A model generated the notes under the pieces. It saw only the letters and a program-made list of their open reading frames with translations. It did not search any database and was not told where the DNA came from. Below, piece after piece: positions 45,740-54,551 of a DNA stretch of 64,000 nucleotides. The DNA comes from Streptomyces sp. yr375 (GTDB lineage Bacteria; Actinomycetota; Actinomycetes; Streptomycetales; Streptomycetaceae). The translations under genes and the position numbers were made by a program. Each line of letters starts with the position of its first letter. Within the stretch, counting starts at the first letter, position 1. The stretch covers positions 1 through 64,000 of the forward strand of contig NZ_FOFF01000050.1 in the NCBI RefSeq assembly GCF_900110755.1, read 5' to 3'.

Positions 45740-47555
45740 CACCCGTGACGCCCGTGACGCCCATGACGCCCATGACGCCCATGACACCCGTGACGCCCGT
45801 GAAGCGGAAACGGCTCTCCGAACCCGTCTCCAGCCAGCGGACGTTCAGGTCGTACGACGCACCCTGAGCGTTGCCGCCAGCCGGCACCCTCTGCACCTCC
45901 ACCGACACCAGTTCCCGGAGGGGCAGAGGGTCCGGCTCGGCGGTGAGACGAGCCAGCGCGACGAAGAGAGTCGCGGGACCACCCCCTGTAACACCGGTGC
46001 CACCAACGCCGCCAGGCGACGGGAACGTTCCCGTCAGCCCGTGCACAGGCACCAACTCCGCCCGCTCACCCCCGCCCCCGCCCTCGCCCTCGCCCGGCAC
46101 CCAACCCGTGACCCGTACCTCCGTCCCCGGCTCCGCGCCGGACACGAGGTGGGCCCGTACCTCCACCGCCCCCTCGGCCACCACCAGGCTGACGACCTCG
46201 GCTCGTCCAGAACTCAGCACGTGCCGTGAGGCCGCCCAGCCCTCCCCCACCCCGAGCGGGACGATGCCCTCGCGGTGCGCGTCGCCGCCGACCGTGACCG
46301 CGTTGTCCGGGGGCGAGCCGGTCGGACGCGTCACCGTCGAGTACGCGAACCGCGTGTAGTACGGGTCGTAACGGACGTCCTCGCTGCCGTGGTTGTGCAG
46401 GCGTACCAGGCCGTCCGAACTCGTCGACTGGAGAAGCCAGTTGGGGGCGGCGAGCGCGATGACCGCGTCGCCCCGCTCGGCCGGTCCGGCCAACTCCCGC
46501 GCCGTCCACACCTCGTGTTCGGGCGGCAGGAGCAGGCCGAGGAAACCCTTGCTCGCCCAGTAGGGGGAGGCGGGTCCCGAATAGCCTTGCAGGACCGACT
46601 CGTCGGGGCCGTGCCAGCCCAGGGTCAGCAGGCCTCGCTCGTCGACCGCGTCCCGTTCCAGGAAGTACTTCAGCGCGCCCGAGGCCAGGCGGCGGGTCTC
46701 GCCGGGGTCCAGCGGGGTGTGGCCGGTCAGCGCGCCCAGCCACAGGGGGGCGGTGGTGGCGAAGCGGTAGGTGAGGGAACGGCCCTGGTGCAGGGGGGCG
46801 CCGTCGGCGCCGAACAGGCGGGCGTAGTCGGCGAGATGGGCGTCGAGCCGGCCGCCGTAGAGCGCGAGCAGGTCCGGGTCGTCGGCCAGCCAGGCATGCA
46901 GGACCGGGTAGAGGTGCATCGCCCAGCCGTTGTAGTAGTCGAAGGCGCGGCCGGGGCCGTCGGTGTACCAGCCGTCGCCGACGTACCACCGCTCGATACG
47001 CTCCAGGCCACGGTCGATCGCCTTCCGCGAGGCCTCCGGTTCGTGGCCGACCGACTCCAGGAAGCCGCCTACCGTGACCGGGAACAACTCCCAGTTGCAG
47101 GGCCAGGGTTCGGCGGTCAGCGCGTCGCCGAGCCAGGTGGCCGCGCGCTGTCGGACGCCGTCGTCGAGGCGGTCCCAGAGCAGTGGGCGCGTCAGTCTCA
47201 GCGCGAGGGCGATCGACGCGGCCTCGACGAGCGGCTGACTACGGTCCCCGATGCGGGGCCAGACACCGCAGACCCCGGCCGCGAGACCGTCCGCGTACCG
47301 TTCGAGCGCCGTCTCGTCGCGGCGGAACGCGGCCAGCAGCAGCGTGCGGGCATAGCCCTCCAGGCCGTCCGACAGCCGGCCCGACCAGCTCTCCCGGCCG
47401 CCGGGGAAGTGGTCACCGGGGAAGTGGTAGAGCGCGCGGTCCTCGGTGGCGTACGGCTCCACCGCGGCGAGGAGGGCGTCGGCGGCCGCCTCCCAGTGGG
47501 CGCGGGTGTAGCCGGTGCGAGGGCTGCGGTCGGAGTCGGGTGGGGGCAGGTGCAT
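45684..47555 (-). CDS. DUF2264-domain protein
   Basis: A 623-residue, mostly helical cytoplasmic protein of the DUF2264 family. Recognisable segments are SDGLEGYARTLLLAAF, GDGWYTDGPGRAFDYYNGWAMH, GALKYFLER and PYWASKGFLGLLLP; the fold is thought to be an (alpha/alpha)6 barrel like that of unsaturated glucuronyl hydrolases and heparinases. Members cluster with pectin and rhamnogalacturonan genes, as here, which suggests action on released oligosaccharides, though the reaction is not established. ATG 47555 follows GGAAAG. The last ~20 residues (GVTGVMGVMGV...) come from a 9-bp tandem repeat and are probably dispensable. It is downstream of the acetylesterase in one operon. Confidence 0.88.
   Translation of the reverse strand: MHLPPPDSDRSPRTGYTRAHWEAAADALLAAVEPYATEDRALYHFPGDHFPGGRESWSGRLSDGLEGYARTLLLAAFRRDETALERYADGLAAGVCGVWPRIGDRSQPLVEAASIALALRLTRPLLWDRLDDGVRQRAATWLGDALTAEPWPCNWELFPVTVGGFLESVGHEPEASRKAIDRGLERIERWYVGDGWYTDGPGRAFDYYNGWAMHLYPVLHAWLADDPDLLALYGGRLDAHLADYARLFGADGAPLHQGRSLTYRFATTAPLWLGALTGHTPLDPGETRRLASGALKYFLERDAVDERGLLTLGWHGPDESVLQGYSGPASPYWASKGFLGLLLPPEHEVWTARELAGPAERGDAVIALAAPNWLLQSTSSDGLVRLHNHGSEDVRYDPYYTRFAYSTVTRPTGSPPDNAVTVGGDAHREGIVPLGVGEGWAASRHVLSSGRAEVVSLVVAEGAVEVRAHLVSGAEPGTEVRVTGWVPGEGEGGGGGERAELVPVHGLTGTFPSPGGVGGTGVTGGGPATLFVALARLTAEPDPLPLRELVSVEVQRVPAGGNAQGASYDLNVRWLETGSESRFRFTGVTGVMGVMGVMGVTGVTGVTASDGRSAASSWSVKLR
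45739..45801. repeat. 9-bp tandem repeat (about seven units)
   Basis: Units of the form CCCRTGACR repeat about seven times between the converging genes. Read on the minus strand they encode Gly-Val-Thr/Met triplets at the end of the DUF2264 protein. The identical units suggest slippage. Confidence 0.85.
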
Positions 47556-47669
47556 CTGCTGTTTCTTTCCTTACGCGGCCGATTCCAAGCCTGGGTCCGG
47601 GCCCGGCGAAGCCGGAACCAGGGCCAGAACCTGGGGGCGTCCCGGTTCCGGTCGGGTCGCCCCAGGCGT

Positions 47670-48791
47670 TCATCCCGCCCGCACGGTGCCTCCGGGCACC
47701 AGATGCCGGGCGACGAGCGCGTCGCGGACCAGGCCCGCGTAGACCGTGGCTCCGTACACCGAAGTGTGCGTGTTGTCGCGCTTCTCGTCGTACAGATACA
47801 GCGCCTTGGAGCCCTCCACGCCCAGCGACTCCACCAGCGCCTTGGTCTCGGCGGTGAGGTCGATGAGCGGTACGTCCTGCGCGGTGGCGACCGAGCGGAT
47901 CACCGCCGGGTGGTCGACGCCAAGTCCGTTGACCAGCAACGCCGTTGCATTGTTCAGTGTGCCGTCGGCGTTGAACCAGCGGCGCACGATGGGCGTCACG
48001 AGGACCGGTCGGCCGCCCTGCTCCCGCACGCCCGCGACCAGCGTCTCGAGATTCGCCCGGTACGTCGTCTCGTCGGTCGTCTTGTCGTTGTGGGCGAGTT
48101 GGACCAGGACGAGGTCGCCGGGGCGGATCAGCGGCCGGACCGTGGCCCACAGCCGCGGGTTCCCCAGATACGTGACCGTACTCTCCCCGGAGTCCGCGTA
48201 GTTGGCGACCGAGACGCCCTTGCGCAGGTACTGCGGCAGTCGCTGGCCCCAGCCGGTGTACGGGTCGGCGCTCTGGTCGCAGACCGTGGAGTCGCCGACG
48301 AGGAAGAGCTGCCGGGCGTGCCGGGCGGGGGTGAGCCTGATGTCGGCCAGGGCCGGTGCCGAGCCGCCAAGTGCCAGGTCCAGTCCGGAAGTTCCGTCGG
48401 CACCGGTCGGTTCGCCCTCGGGTGTGCGGACGTCGACCGTGAAGCCGCGGACGACGCGTTCGCCGGCCGGGGCGGCGGTCTCGGGGAGCAGGGCGCGCCA
48501 GGTCTCGCCGCTGACACTCGTGCTCGACCCGCTGTCGCCGCCGCCGAGGACGACCGTCACGTCGTACGTGCCCGGAGGGACGTCGAAGTGGCATGCGGTG
48601 GCAGTGCAGTTGTCGATACCGAGCGCCGCCCGACCCCCATGAGCACGGACACCGTCAGCGGCACGGACACCGTCAGCGGCTTGGGCCGCGGGTACGGCCG
48701 CCAAACCGGCGGCCGGCACAGCGGCCAGCACAGCGATCAGCACACCGCTCAGCGTCAGCGCCGCCGGCACGGCGATGTCGAAACGTCTCAC
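47670..48791 (-). CDS. Secreted rhamnogalacturonan acetylesterase-like SGNH hydrolase
   Basis: Secreted esterase of 373 residues that probably removes acetyl groups from rhamnogalacturonan. The GTG at 48791 has GGAGGAG six bases upstream, which decides against longer frames. The signal peptide runs to about AAQAADG. Residues ~45-150 form a small beta-domain (CHFDVPPGTYDVTVVLGGGDS). The catalytic domain has the SGNH blocks FLVGDSTV (Ser), YADSGEST, LVQLAHNDK (Asn) and DNTHTSVYGA (His/Asp), a pattern matching carbohydrate esterase family 12. It is divergent from the PL4 lyase gene and leads an operon with the DUF2264 gene, 114 bp downstream. Confidence 0.9.
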   Translation of the reverse strand: MRRFDIAVPAALTLSGVLIAVLAAVPAAGLAAVPAAQAADGVRAADGVRAHGGRAALGIDNCTATACHFDVPPGTYDVTVVLGGGDSGSSTSVSGETWRALLPETAAPAGERVVRGFTVDVRTPEGEPTGADGTSGLDLALGGSAPALADIRLTPARHARQLFLVGDSTVCDQSADPYTGWGQRLPQYLRKGVSVANYADSGESTVTYLGNPRLWATVRPLIRPGDLVLVQLAHNDKTTDETTYRANLETLVAGVREQGGRPVLVTPIVRRWFNADGTLNNATALLVNGLGVDHPAVIRSVATAQDVPLIDLTAETKALVESLGVEGSKALYLYDEKRDNTHTSVYGATVYAGLVRDALVARHLVPGGTVRAG

Positions 48792-48845
48792 TCGCGACTC
48801 CTCCGACACGGCGACAAGGCTGGCGGCTGGACCGTACCGCCTCCG

Positions 48846-48857
48846 GCAAGCGCTTTC
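48846..48857. promoter_or_regulatory. LacI-type operator candidate (acetylesterase/PL4 gap, copy 1)
   Basis: GCAAGCGCTTTC matches the core of LacI-family sites (central AAGCGCTT palindrome) and equals the sequence at 58549 upstream of the LacI gene. Confidence 0.65.
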
Positions 48858-48899
48858 TAGACCTTGCACAGATTTCACAGGATCCCCAACCTCCTGCGG

Positions 48900-48915
48900 G
48901 CGAAAGCCCTTTCGC
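48900..48915. promoter_or_regulatory. Palindromic operator candidate (acetylesterase/PL4 gap, copy 2)
   Basis: GCGAAAGCCCTTTCGC has perfect 7-bp arms. The core GAAAGCCCTTTC recurs upstream of the GH43 gene at 52239. Confidence 0.65.
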
Positions 48916-48984
48916 GAAATCGATTCAACTGTCACTCTCTCAGGCACCCGCACACCCCCACACCTCCCGAAGGAGGCACCCCCC

Positions 48985-50664
48985 ATGTCCGGATCCGCGA
49001 GCCACAGGCCGGTCCGACGCCGCACCTTCGTCCTCGGCACAGCAGCCGCAGCGGCCACGGCAACTGCCGTAGGCACCGCCGTCCCCGCCGCCGCGGCGGC
49101 CTTCGGTTACACCGACGACGGTTCGAACTACGTCGTCGACACCGGCGCCAGCCTGGTCTTCAAGGTCAGCAAGACCACCGGCGACCTGACCTCGCTGGTC
49201 TACCGGGGCACCGAATACCAGGGCTACGGCGGCATGAACTCGCACATCGAGTCGGGCCTCGGCAGCTCCACCGTGACGATCGCGCAGTCCGGTTCGACGA
49301 TCCTGATCTCGGTCACGCACGGCACGCTCAAGCACTACTACGCGGCCCGCAGCGGCGAGAACAACGTCTACCTGTGGACCAACAAGGCCGACACCTCGGT
49401 CAGCGCCACCCGGTACATCGTGCGCGTCAAGAAGGGCCTGTTCCTCAACGACGAGCCCGACTCCTACACGTACACGACCAGCACCATCGAGGCGTCCGAC
49501 GTCTTCGCCAAGTCCGACGGCCAGACCCGCTCCAAGCACTTCTCCAAGCGGCGGGTGATGGACTACGACTACCTCGGCTGGACGGCGGGCGGCGTCGGCC
49601 TGTGGATCGTGCGCAGCAACCACGAGAAGGCCTCCGGCGGCCCCTTCTACCGCTCCCTGCTGCGCCACCAGAGCGCCGACGGCGGCGGCCTCTACGAGAT
49701 CCTCTACTACGGCCAGAACCAGACCGAGGAGCAGCGCTTCGGCCTCCAGGGCCCGTACGTCATCGCCTTCACGGACGGCGGCGCCCCCTCCTCGTCGCTG
49801 TTCCCGGGCACGCTCACCACGCCCTGGGCGGACTCGCTCGGCATCGCCGGATACGTCGGGGCGAGCGGGCGCGGCCGAGTCGCGGGCGTCGGCATCACCG
49901 GGCGGAACACGGCGTACCCGTACACGGTCGGACTCGCCAACTCGGCCGCCCAGTACTGGGGTTCGGCCCGCTCCTCGGACGGCTACTTCTCGATCGCGGG
50001 GGTCTTGCCGGGGACCTACACGTTGACGGTCCACAAGAGCGAACTCGCTGTCTACAGTACGCAGGTGACCGTGTCCGCGGGCGGGACGACCACGCTCAAC
50101 TCGATCGCGATCCCGTCCTCGAACGACCCGGACAACGCGAGCGCGATCTGGCGGATCAACGACTGGACCGGCACGCCGAGCGGCTTCAAGAACGCCGATC
50201 TCATGACGTACGCGCACCCGTCGGACGTCCGGGCCGCCGCCTGGACCGGCAACGTCGTGATCGGCAGCGGCAGCGAGACCTCGGCCTTCCCCTGCTACCT
50301 CTGGAAGGACGTCAACAGCGGTCTGCTCGTCTACTTCAAGCTGACCGCGGCCCAGGCAGCCGCCGCGCACACGCTGCGCATCGGCGTGACGACGGCCTAC
50401 GCCAACGGCCGGCCGCAGGTCGTCGTGAACGACGCCTGGACCTCGGCCATCCCCTCCCCGCCCACTCAGCCGGGCACCCGGTCCCTGACCAACGGGTCCT
50501 ACCGGGGCAACAACCACACGTTCACCTACAGCGTCCCGGCGAGCGCGTGGCTCACGGACACCGGCCAGTACAACGTGCTGAAGATCAACGTGGTGAGCGG
50601 TTCGGGGTCGGCCTCCTATCTCAGCGCGGGCACCTCGATCGACGCGATCGACCTGCTCGCCTGA
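48985..50664 (+). CDS. Rhamnogalacturonan lyase, polysaccharide lyase family 4
   Basis: Secreted enzyme of 559 residues that cleaves the rhamnose-galacturonate backbone of pectin by elimination. ATG 48985 follows AGGAGG. The Tat-type signal peptide contains RPVRRRTFVLG and ends near PAAAAA. Domain I (about 38-300) carries the family segments GGMNSHIESGLGSS, DYLGWTAGGVGLWIVRSNHEK and GGPFYRSLLRHQS. A short FnIII/carboxypeptidase-regulatory-like domain follows (GYFSIAGVLPGTYTLTVHKS, ~320-380). A C-terminal CBM-like domain starts at IWRINDWTGTPSGFKNAD. This three-domain plan is that of PL4. It is divergent from the acetylesterase and shares its operators. Confidence 0.92.
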   Translation: MSGSASHRPVRRRTFVLGTAAAAATATAVGTAVPAAAAAFGYTDDGSNYVVDTGASLVFKVSKTTGDLTSLVYRGTEYQGYGGMNSHIESGLGSSTVTIAQSGSTILISVTHGTLKHYYAARSGENNVYLWTNKADTSVSATRYIVRVKKGLFLNDEPDSYTYTTSTIEASDVFAKSDGQTRSKHFSKRRVMDYDYLGWTAGGVGLWIVRSNHEKASGGPFYRSLLRHQSADGGGLYEILYYGQNQTEEQRFGLQGPYVIAFTDGGAPSSSLFPGTLTTPWADSLGIAGYVGASGRGRVAGVGITGRNTAYPYTVGLANSAAQYWGSARSSDGYFSIAGVLPGTYTLTVHKSELAVYSTQVTVSAGGTTTLNSIAIPSSNDPDNASAIWRINDWTGTPSGFKNADLMTYAHPSDVRAAAWTGNVVIGSGSETSAFPCYLWKDVNSGLLVYFKLTAAQAAAAHTLRIGVTTAYANGRPQVVVNDAWTSAIPSPPTQPGTRSLTNGSYRGNNHTFTYSVPASAWLTDTGQYNVLKINVVSGSGSASYLSAGTSIDAIDLLA

Positions 50665-50694
50665 CATGGAGTCAGATCCATACCTGACGTCTCA

Positions 50695-52107
50695 TCATGT
50701 CCCGAGCGTCCACTGCTGGTTGGTTCCTCCGTTGCATGTGTACGTGATGACGGCGGCCGAGTTGGCGGTGGACGCGCCGTTCACGTCCAGACACTCGCCG
50801 CTCGCCCGGGACTTGACGACGGTGTAGCCGCCCGACGTCGTCAGCGACCACTGCTGGGCGGTGGTCGTCGCGCCGCAGTTCTCCTGGCTGACCGTGCTCG
50901 CGTTCTCCTGCACGCACAGGGAGCTGTTCCTGACGACCATCTGGTAGTAGCCGCTGCCGACGGACTTGAGCCAGTACCGCTGATTGTCGCCGCCGTTGCA
51001 GTCGTACTGCTTGATCTGGGCCCCCGCCCACAGCGACTGGCTCGTGACGTCCGCGCACCTGCCGCTGTGCCGGGCGATCAGCGTGTTGTACGTGGCGCTG
51101 GTGCCGGTGACGGTTCCGGCGGCCGTGTCGACGGTGACCTCGGGGGCCCAGGACATCGACAGCGAGGTGGAGGTGGGGAAGGTCAACGGCAGCCAGACGT
51201 AACGGGAGTCGTTGACGGTCCCGCCGAAGGAGTTGCCCCAGCGGTCGCCGAGGTACAGGTAGGAGGTGCCCGAAGTGCCCTGGACGGGAAGGACGTACGC
51301 GGTCTGCGAGCCGTACGTCGTCGAGTCGCCGACGTTCGTCATCGCCGTCCAGGGACCGGCGAGGGAGGTCGCCGTCGCGTACTGCTGCTGGTTGGGGTTC
51401 CAGCCGGTCGCGGCCGAGGTGAGCATGAAGTAGACGCCGCCCCGCTTGAACAGCGCCGGGGCCTCGCGGTGGCCGCCGTGCCACGGGTCGGCGACCAGGC
51501 TCGCGATGCCGGTGTAGTCGGCGGTGAGGCGGTAGATCTGGAGGTCGTAGTTCTCGCGTGCGGCCGAGACCATGTATCCGGCGCCGTCGCTGTCCACGAA
51601 GACCGTGATGTCCCGGGACATGTACTGGTCGAGCGGACGGAAACTGCCCTGCCAGGTGTAGGTCCCGTCGACGGTGTCGGACACGGCGACGGCGGCCCGC
51701 GCCTCGCTGTAGTCGGCGCCGTTCTCCTTGTGCATCCACATCACGAACTTGCCGGTGGACGCGTTGTACATGACCTTCGGACGCTCGATGTTGGCGGTGG
51801 CCAGCTCGGCGGCGCTCGACTGGGTCAGGACGTGGTTGCGGAACTCCCAGTTCTTCAAGTCCGTGGAACGGTAGGCGTCCACGTACCGGAAGGTGTTGTC
51901 GGCGTTGCGGTTCTCGCCGAACCAGTAGTAGTAGGAGCCGACTTTGAGGACCCCGCCGCCGTGCGCGTGCACGGGGCTGCCCGAAGTGTCGGTGAACTGC
52001 GTGCCGTTGGCGATCGTCTGCGGCGCAGCCTGGGCGGCCCCCGCGCTGACGAAGGCGCCGATCAGCGCCAGACAGAGGGCGAGCAGGCTCGCGTACGCAC
52101 GTCTCAT
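50695..52107 (-). CDS. Secreted GH43 exo-beta-1,3-galactanase-like enzyme with CBM13
   Basis: Secreted glycosidase of 470 residues. After the signal peptide (LLALCLALIGAFVSAGAAQA), residues ~33-330 form a five-bladed GH43 domain with VHAHGGGVLKVGSYYYWFGE, RPKVMYNASTGKFVMWMH, DPWHGGHREAPALF and YYGW-like strands. It resembles the subfamily that includes exo-beta-1,3-galactanases acting on arabinogalactan side chains. Residues ~340-470 are a ricin-type CBM13 trefoil with repeats ending NQRYW, AQQWS and NQQWT. The ATG at 52107 is chosen over a GTG at 52116 because AGAGAG then sits at a normal distance. It converges on the PL4 lyase, 30 bp away. Confidence 0.92.
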   Translation of the reverse strand: MRRAYASLLALCLALIGAFVSAGAAQAAPQTIANGTQFTDTSGSPVHAHGGGVLKVGSYYYWFGENRNADNTFRYVDAYRSTDLKNWEFRNHVLTQSSAAELATANIERPKVMYNASTGKFVMWMHKENGADYSEARAAVAVSDTVDGTYTWQGSFRPLDQYMSRDITVFVDSDGAGYMVSAARENYDLQIYRLTADYTGIASLVADPWHGGHREAPALFKRGGVYFMLTSAATGWNPNQQQYATATSLAGPWTAMTNVGDSTTYGSQTAYVLPVQGTSGTSYLYLGDRWGNSFGGTVNDSRYVWLPLTFPTSTSLSMSWAPEVTVDTAAGTVTGTSATYNTLIARHSGRCADVTSQSLWAGAQIKQYDCNGGDNQRYWLKSVGSGYYQMVVRNSSLCVQENASTVSQENCGATTTAQQWSLTTSGGYTVVKSRASGECLDVNGASTANSAAVITYTCNGGTNQQWTLGT

Positions 52108-52237
52108 CTCACGCACTCTCTTTCACGGTGTCCGCGAACAGTCGGGCGTTCGGGATGGCGAACAACAAGTGGAATGCCGAACGCCGAAAAGGTAAGGGTG
52201 TGTTACGGGCAGGTCAACGGGTCGGACGAGACTTGAT

Positions 52238-52251
52238 GGAAAGCCCTTTCC
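52238..52251. promoter_or_regulatory. Palindromic operator candidate (GH43/surface protein gap)
   Basis: GGAAAGCCCTTTCC has perfect 6-bp arms and shares GAAAGCCCTTTC with the site at 48900-48915. It lies in the 273-bp divergent promoter region. Confidence 0.7.
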
Positions 52252-52380
52252 GGAGGTTTCCGGCCGGACGGTGGTTTTCCGGTCGCGGCGAGGCCCGCCG
52301 ACCCTCGGGGCGAGCACATTTCGGCCCCTAGGGGCGGGCAAATTTCTGTTATCGCTCCCGCGCCGCCGCGTCTCCGGTGT

Positions 52381-54492
52381 GTGCGCAGCCCCCTCCACAC
52401 CTCAGGCGCGATCGCCGGCGCCCTCGCGGCCGTCGCCGCCCTCCTGGCCACCGCTCCCCCGGCCGCGGCGGCCGACGCCCGGGACGTCACCGCCGACGTC
52501 CTCGCGAACCGGGACGTGACGCTCACCGGCGACGCGGTCGTCACCGTGCGGTCCGGGACGACGACGTACGACGGCGTGTTCGGCGGCCAGGGCACTCTGA
52601 CCGTGCGCGGCGGCGGCACGCTCGTCCTGAGCAAGGACAGCGACTTCACGCTGCCCGAGGCACGCCGACGGCAGGTGGTGCGCACCCAGGGCGGAAACCA
52701 CCCCTACACGACGGTCAGCAACCCCGACCCGCCCGCGATCACGGTCGAGCGCGGGGCGACCCTGCAGTACGGCACCGGCGGGGGTACGGGCCTCATCGGG
52801 CACTTCCCCTACGACACCCCCGGGTACCGGCTCAACCAGCTCAACGTCCGCGTCGACGGCACCCTCCGGCTGTCGCTGACCCGGATCTTCAACATCGGCA
52901 CGATCAGCGGGTCGGGCCTGGTCACGCAGCCGCGCGCGATGTGGGGCACCCTCGACCTGGCGGGCACGCACCCCTTCTCCGGGGTCATCGACAACGGCAC
53001 CGCGATGGCGGTCGGCCGCCCCGAGTACGCCGTGTCACTGCCCGCCGCCCGGGCGATCCTCAACCAGGGTTCCTGGATCATCGACACCCCGCTGTACCAG
53101 ACGATCACCCTGCGACAGGACTTCTACCAGCGAGAGTACGGCAGCGACGTCAACGTCCACACCCGGCCCGGCAGCACGGTCGTCCTCACGGGCCAGTACA
53201 GCTACAGCGACCAAGGCGGCGACTCCCACCCCTCGCTGAGCGACTCGGACATCAACTGGCGGCCGATCGCACACCAGTTGAACAAGCGCGGCACCAACAT
53301 CGAGGGCGCGAACGTGCGGTGGGGCGACGGCACCACGCACCGGATCTTCATGCCGGGGACGAAGGACACCGTCTACATCAACCTGCACGAGGCCAGCGGA
53401 CGGCGGTCCCTGCTGACGTTCGACTACAACGGCCCCGTCACGCTGGGCGCGCCGATCGGCGGCGGCAGGTACCACGACACGCTCGCCGCTCCCGGCGCCG
53501 GGGACGTCGTGATCGCCGGCACCAAGGGAAACGATGTCACCTTCGCCGCCGCGCAGTACTACGACGGCTCGACGACCGTCGAGAAGGGCGCGGTCCTGCG
53601 ACTGGGGTCGGCGCAGGGCGACGGCACCCTGCTCACCGGCACCGACCGGCGCCGGATCGTGAACGACGGCACGCTCGTCGCGCACAACGCGAAGACGGCG
53701 ATCTCCCTGTCCCGGCTCGGCGGCAGCGGCTCACTCGTGCAGTCCGGTACGGCGACGACGACCCTTACGGGCTCCGCCGTGACGTACACCGGGACGACGA
53801 CCGTCCAGCGCGGCACCCTCGCACTCAAGGGCGGGGCGACCCTCGCCAACAGCCGTGCGATCAAGCTGACTTCGGCGGCGGCGCGGCTGGACACCGGCGG
53901 CTCGCCCCTACGGGTCACGAGCAGCCTCAGCGGCAAGGGCACCGTGCGGGGCGCCGTGACGAACGAGGGCGTGGTCACGGGCGGCCTGACGGTGACCGGC
54001 GCCTACGCCCAGAGCGACAAGAGCCAACTGGTGCTGAAGGACACGCCCTTGAAGGTGGGCGGCAAGGTGTCCCTGAACGGCGGCCTCGACCTGTCCGCCG
54101 TGGCGAAGACCTCAGCCCACCCGGCGATCACCGTCCTGGACCACACCGGCACCGCTGCCACCACCGGCACCTTCGACGGGCTGCGCGAGGGGGCCGTCGT
54201 GAAGCTCGCCGACACCGTCTACCGGATCAGCTACAAGGGCGGCGACGGCAACGACGTCGTCCTCGTCAAGGCGGTCGCGAGCCCCTCGGCGAGCGCGCCC
54301 GGGCGGTCCACGCCGGAAGCCGTGACGGCCGACACGCGCAGCGCGGGCGCGGCCCAGAGCGGCGCGTTCGGCTGGTGGCCGTACGTCCTGGCGGCCGGGC
54401 TGCTCGGCGCGCTGGTGTTCCCGGCGACCAAGCGCCCCCGAACCGTCGGACGCCGTCGGGGCGGCGGCCGGCACTCGGCGCGCGGACGATAG
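52381..54492 (+). CDS. Membrane-anchored surface protein with autotransporter-like beta-strand repeats
   Basis: Exported protein of 703 residues. It has a signal peptide (HTSGAIAGALAAVAALLATA, ending near AAAAD), then a long repetitive beta-rich region. Units such as TTVEKGAVLRLGSAQGDG, TTTVQRGTLALKGGATL and SGKGTVRGAVTNEGVVTG resemble autotransporter-associated beta-strand (PATR) repeats, so a beta-helix is likely. The C-terminus has one membrane helix (GWWPYVLAAGLLGALVFP) and a basic tail without an LPxTG motif. The GTG start has a weak ribosome site; signal peptide position supports it. It is divergent from GH43 across a shared palindrome, suggesting a role in binding or holding plant polysaccharide at the surface. 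Confidence 0.85.
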   Translation: MRSPLHTSGAIAGALAAVAALLATAPPAAAADARDVTADVLANRDVTLTGDAVVTVRSGTTTYDGVFGGQGTLTVRGGGTLVLSKDSDFTLPEARRRQVVRTQGGNHPYTTVSNPDPPAITVERGATLQYGTGGGTGLIGHFPYDTPGYRLNQLNVRVDGTLRLSLTRIFNIGTISGSGLVTQPRAMWGTLDLAGTHPFSGVIDNGTAMAVGRPEYAVSLPAARAILNQGSWIIDTPLYQTITLRQDFYQREYGSDVNVHTRPGSTVVLTGQYSYSDQGGDSHPSLSDSDINWRPIAHQLNKRGTNIEGANVRWGDGTTHRIFMPGTKDTVYINLHEASGRRSLLTFDYNGPVTLGAPIGGGRYHDTLAAPGAGDVVIAGTKGNDVTFAAAQYYDGSTTVEKGAVLRLGSAQGDGTLLTGTDRRRIVNDGTLVAHNAKTAISLSRLGGSGSLVQSGTATTTLTGSAVTYTGTTTVQRGTLALKGGATLANSRAIKLTSAAARLDTGGSPLRVTSSLSGKGTVRGAVTNEGVVTGGLTVTGAYAQSDKSQLVLKDTPLKVGGKVSLNGGLDLSAVAKTSAHPAITVLDHTGTAATTGTFDGLREGAVVKLADTVYRISYKGGDGNDVVLVKAVASPSASAPGRSTPEAVTADTRSAGAAQSGAFGWWPYVLAAGLLGALVFPATKRPRTVGRRRGGGRHSARGR

Positions 54493-54551
54493 CGATGTTC
54501 ACGCACCGGACCCGCCGAGCTGTCCGCCGCCTCGTCGGCTAGCGTCGGGGC

